Positions 62,660 through 64,000 of a stretch of 64,000 bases of DNA are shown in pieces. The position numbers and the translations under genes were made by a program. The notes beneath the pieces were generated by a model. It was given only the letters and a program-made list of their open reading frames with translations, ran no database searches and had not been told where the DNA came from. Within the stretch, counting starts at the first letter, position 1; the number at the start of each line of letters is the position of its first letter. The stretch is taken from the NCBI RefSeq assembly GCF_003660455.1, contig NZ_QZVR01000002.1, positions 538,001-602,000 on the forward strand. The letters are read 5' to 3'. The stretch is from Nocardioides ferulae. Its GTDB lineage: Bacteria; Actinomycetota; Actinomycetes; Propionibacteriales; Nocardioidaceae.

Positions 62660-63940
62660 ATGCAGACCACCACTCGTCGCGTCGCCGTGCTCGGCGGCAA
62701 CCGGATCCCGTTCGCCCGGTCCAACTCCGTCTACTCGACCGCCTCGAACCAGGACATGCTCACCGCGGCCCTCGACGGTCTCGTCGACCGGTTCGGCCTG
62801 GCCGGCGAGGAGCTGGGCGAGGTCGTCGCCGGTGCCGTGCTCAAGCACTCGCGCGACTTCAACCTCGCCCGTGAGGCCGTGCTCGGCTCGAAGCTGTCGC
62901 CGCGGACGCCCGCCACCGACATCCAGCAGGCCTGCGGCACCGGCCTGCAGGCCGCCTTCTCCGTGGCCAACAAGATCGCCCTGGGCCAGATCGACTCCGG
63001 TGTGGCCGGCGGCTCCGACACCACCTCCGACGCCCCGATCGCCGTGGGGGAGGGGCTGCGCAAGATCCTGCTCGAGGCGAACCGCGCCAAGGACCTCAAG
63101 GACCGCCTGGCCGCCCTGGCCAAGGTCCGCCCTGCCCACCTGGTGCCGTCGATCCCGCAGAACGGCGAGCCGCGCACCGGCCTGTCCATGGGCGAGCACG
63201 CCGCGCTCACCGCCCTGGAGTGGCAGGTGAGCCGCGAGGAGCAGGACGAGCTCGCCGCCTCCTCCCACCAGAAGCTGGCCGCCGCCTACGACGCCGGCTG
63301 GCTCGACGACCAGATCACGCCGTTCCGCGGCCTGGAGCGCGACAACAACCTGCGCCCGGACTCCTCGGCGGAGAAGCTCGCCAAGCTCAAGCCGGTCTTC
63401 GGCAAGGGCGAGGCCGCCACCATGACCGCCGGCAACTCCACGCCGCTCACCGACGGCGCCTCGGCGGTGCTGCTCGGCTCCGAGGACTGGGCCGCCGAGA
63501 GGGGGCTCGAGCCGCTGGCCTACCTGCGCACCTACGACACCGCCGCGGTCGACTACGTGCACGGCGGCGAGGGGCTGCTGATGGCGCCGGCGTACGCCGT
63601 CTCGCGGATGCTCGAGCGCGAGGGACTCTCGCTCCAGGACTTCGACTACTACGAGATCCACGAGGCGTTCGCCTCCCAGGTGCTGTCCACGCTCAAGGCC
63701 TGGGAGGACCCGGTCTTCTGCAAGGAGCGGCTGGGCCGCGACGAGCCGCTCGGCGCGATCGACCGCGACAAGCTCAACGTGCACGGGTCCTCGCTCGCCG
63801 CCGGGCACCCCTTCGCCGCGACCGGGGGCCGCATCCTCAACGTGGCGGCGAAGCTGCTCGCCGAACGCGGCTCGGGCCGGGTGCTGATCTCGATCTGCGC
63901 CGCCGGTGGTCAGGGCGTGGTGGCGATCCTGGAGCGCTAG
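62660..63940 (+). CDS. fadA2: Acetyl-CoA C-acetyltransferase (FadA2/FadI-like thiolase)
   Basis: A 426-residue degradative thiolase. Cys92 in IQQACGTGLQAAF is the nucleophile; HEAFASQVLSTL, NVHGSSLAAGHPFAATGG (His) and ISICAAGGQGVVAILE (second Cys) complete the site. Longer than FadA and of the FadI type, with an extra segment around 150-175 (RVRPAHLVPS-like, KVRPAHLVPSIP). ATG 62660 with TAGGAG four bases upstream. Divergent from fabG4-htdX, as Rv0243 is in M. tuberculosis. The last 60 bp of the window after its stop hold no recognisable gene. Confidence 0.93.
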   Translation: MQTTTRRVAVLGGNRIPFARSNSVYSTASNQDMLTAALDGLVDRFGLAGEELGEVVAGAVLKHSRDFNLAREAVLGSKLSPRTPATDIQQACGTGLQAAFSVANKIALGQIDSGVAGGSDTTSDAPIAVGEGLRKILLEANRAKDLKDRLAALAKVRPAHLVPSIPQNGEPRTGLSMGEHAALTALEWQVSREEQDELAASSHQKLAAAYDAGWLDDQITPFRGLERDNNLRPDSSAEKLAKLKPVFGKGEAATMTAGNSTPLTDGASAVLLGSEDWAAERGLEPLAYLRTYDTAAVDYVHGGEGLLMAPAYAVSRMLEREGLSLQDFDYYEIHEAFASQVLSTLKAWEDPVFCKERLGRDEPLGAIDRDKLNVHGSSLAAGHPFAATGGRILNVAAKLLAERGSGRVLISICAAGGQGVVAILER

Positions 63941-64000
63941 GTGTGATGCCCAGGCACGTTGGTCGAGATCCTGCGACGACACGGTCTGACCTGTAGATGG

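Noticed and set aside
63941..64000. A further gene or repeat at the right edge
   Set aside because: Only 60 bp; a GGTCGAG string is present but the rest does not match the dispersed repeat.

Overview
The window is very high-G+C DNA with dense, often 4-bp-overlapping operons (GTGA/ATGA junctions) and many GTG starts. It also carries an actinobacterial ceoB-ceoC / APC permease / TRAM-methyltransferase block, a mycobacterial-type htdX-fabG4 / fadA2 block, a WS/DGAT acyltransferase and a 13E12-like DUF222-HNH protein. I read it as chromosome of a Nocardioides-like actinobacterium. That genus call is inference. No rRNA, tRNA, CRISPR array, prophage or replication origin was seen.

Layout. 1-7264: K+-uptake regulatory subunits, an APC permease, an RNA uracil-methyltransferase, a molybdopterin oxidoreductase and an SMP-30 protein. 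7391-12586: aconitase behind a palindrome-rich control region, then a membrane protein / SigE-family sigma pair and a thiamine-binding protein. 12593-22773: a peptide-use block with an S9 oligopeptidase, a five-gene oligopeptide ABC transporter, a P1-family aminopeptidase and a deacetylase-like hydrolase. 22833-27128: YjbQ, small proteins, an FAD oxidoreductase, an SDR-VOC fusion and a GNAT. 27172-34164: a ytfQRT-yjfF-like sugar ABC operon between two LacI regulators, with two LacI-type operators in front. 34165-39476: an SOS-box-controlled orphan gene, a GH18 protein, a Nudix hydrolase, a HesB-like protein, an SMP-30-like protein and dxs.

39538-49715 is the accessory-looking part. It has two paralogous HExxH lipoproteins, an L,D-transpeptidase, the deletion scar of a sigma/membrane-protein pair, a 23-residue membrane peptide, a ParS-like orphan, a nucleoside phosphorylase, a frameshifted IS110-type element set between arrays of a short dispersed repeat, and a DUF222-HNH protein behind an SOS-like box. 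49765-63940 is lipid metabolism: WS/DGAT, fadA-fadB, two tandem TesB thioesterases and htdX-fabG4 / fadA2, with a GH3 glycosidase and a PAC2 protein between them.

Promoters: eleven genes have a TANNNT hexamer 6-8 nt upstream of the start codon, which suggests leaderless transcripts are common here. The observations most worth following up are the perfect LexA box on the 123-aa orphan gene, the IS110 element nested in its probable repeat target with a candidate bridge RNA in its left end, and a copy of the same repeat captured as the C-terminus of the fadA thiolase.
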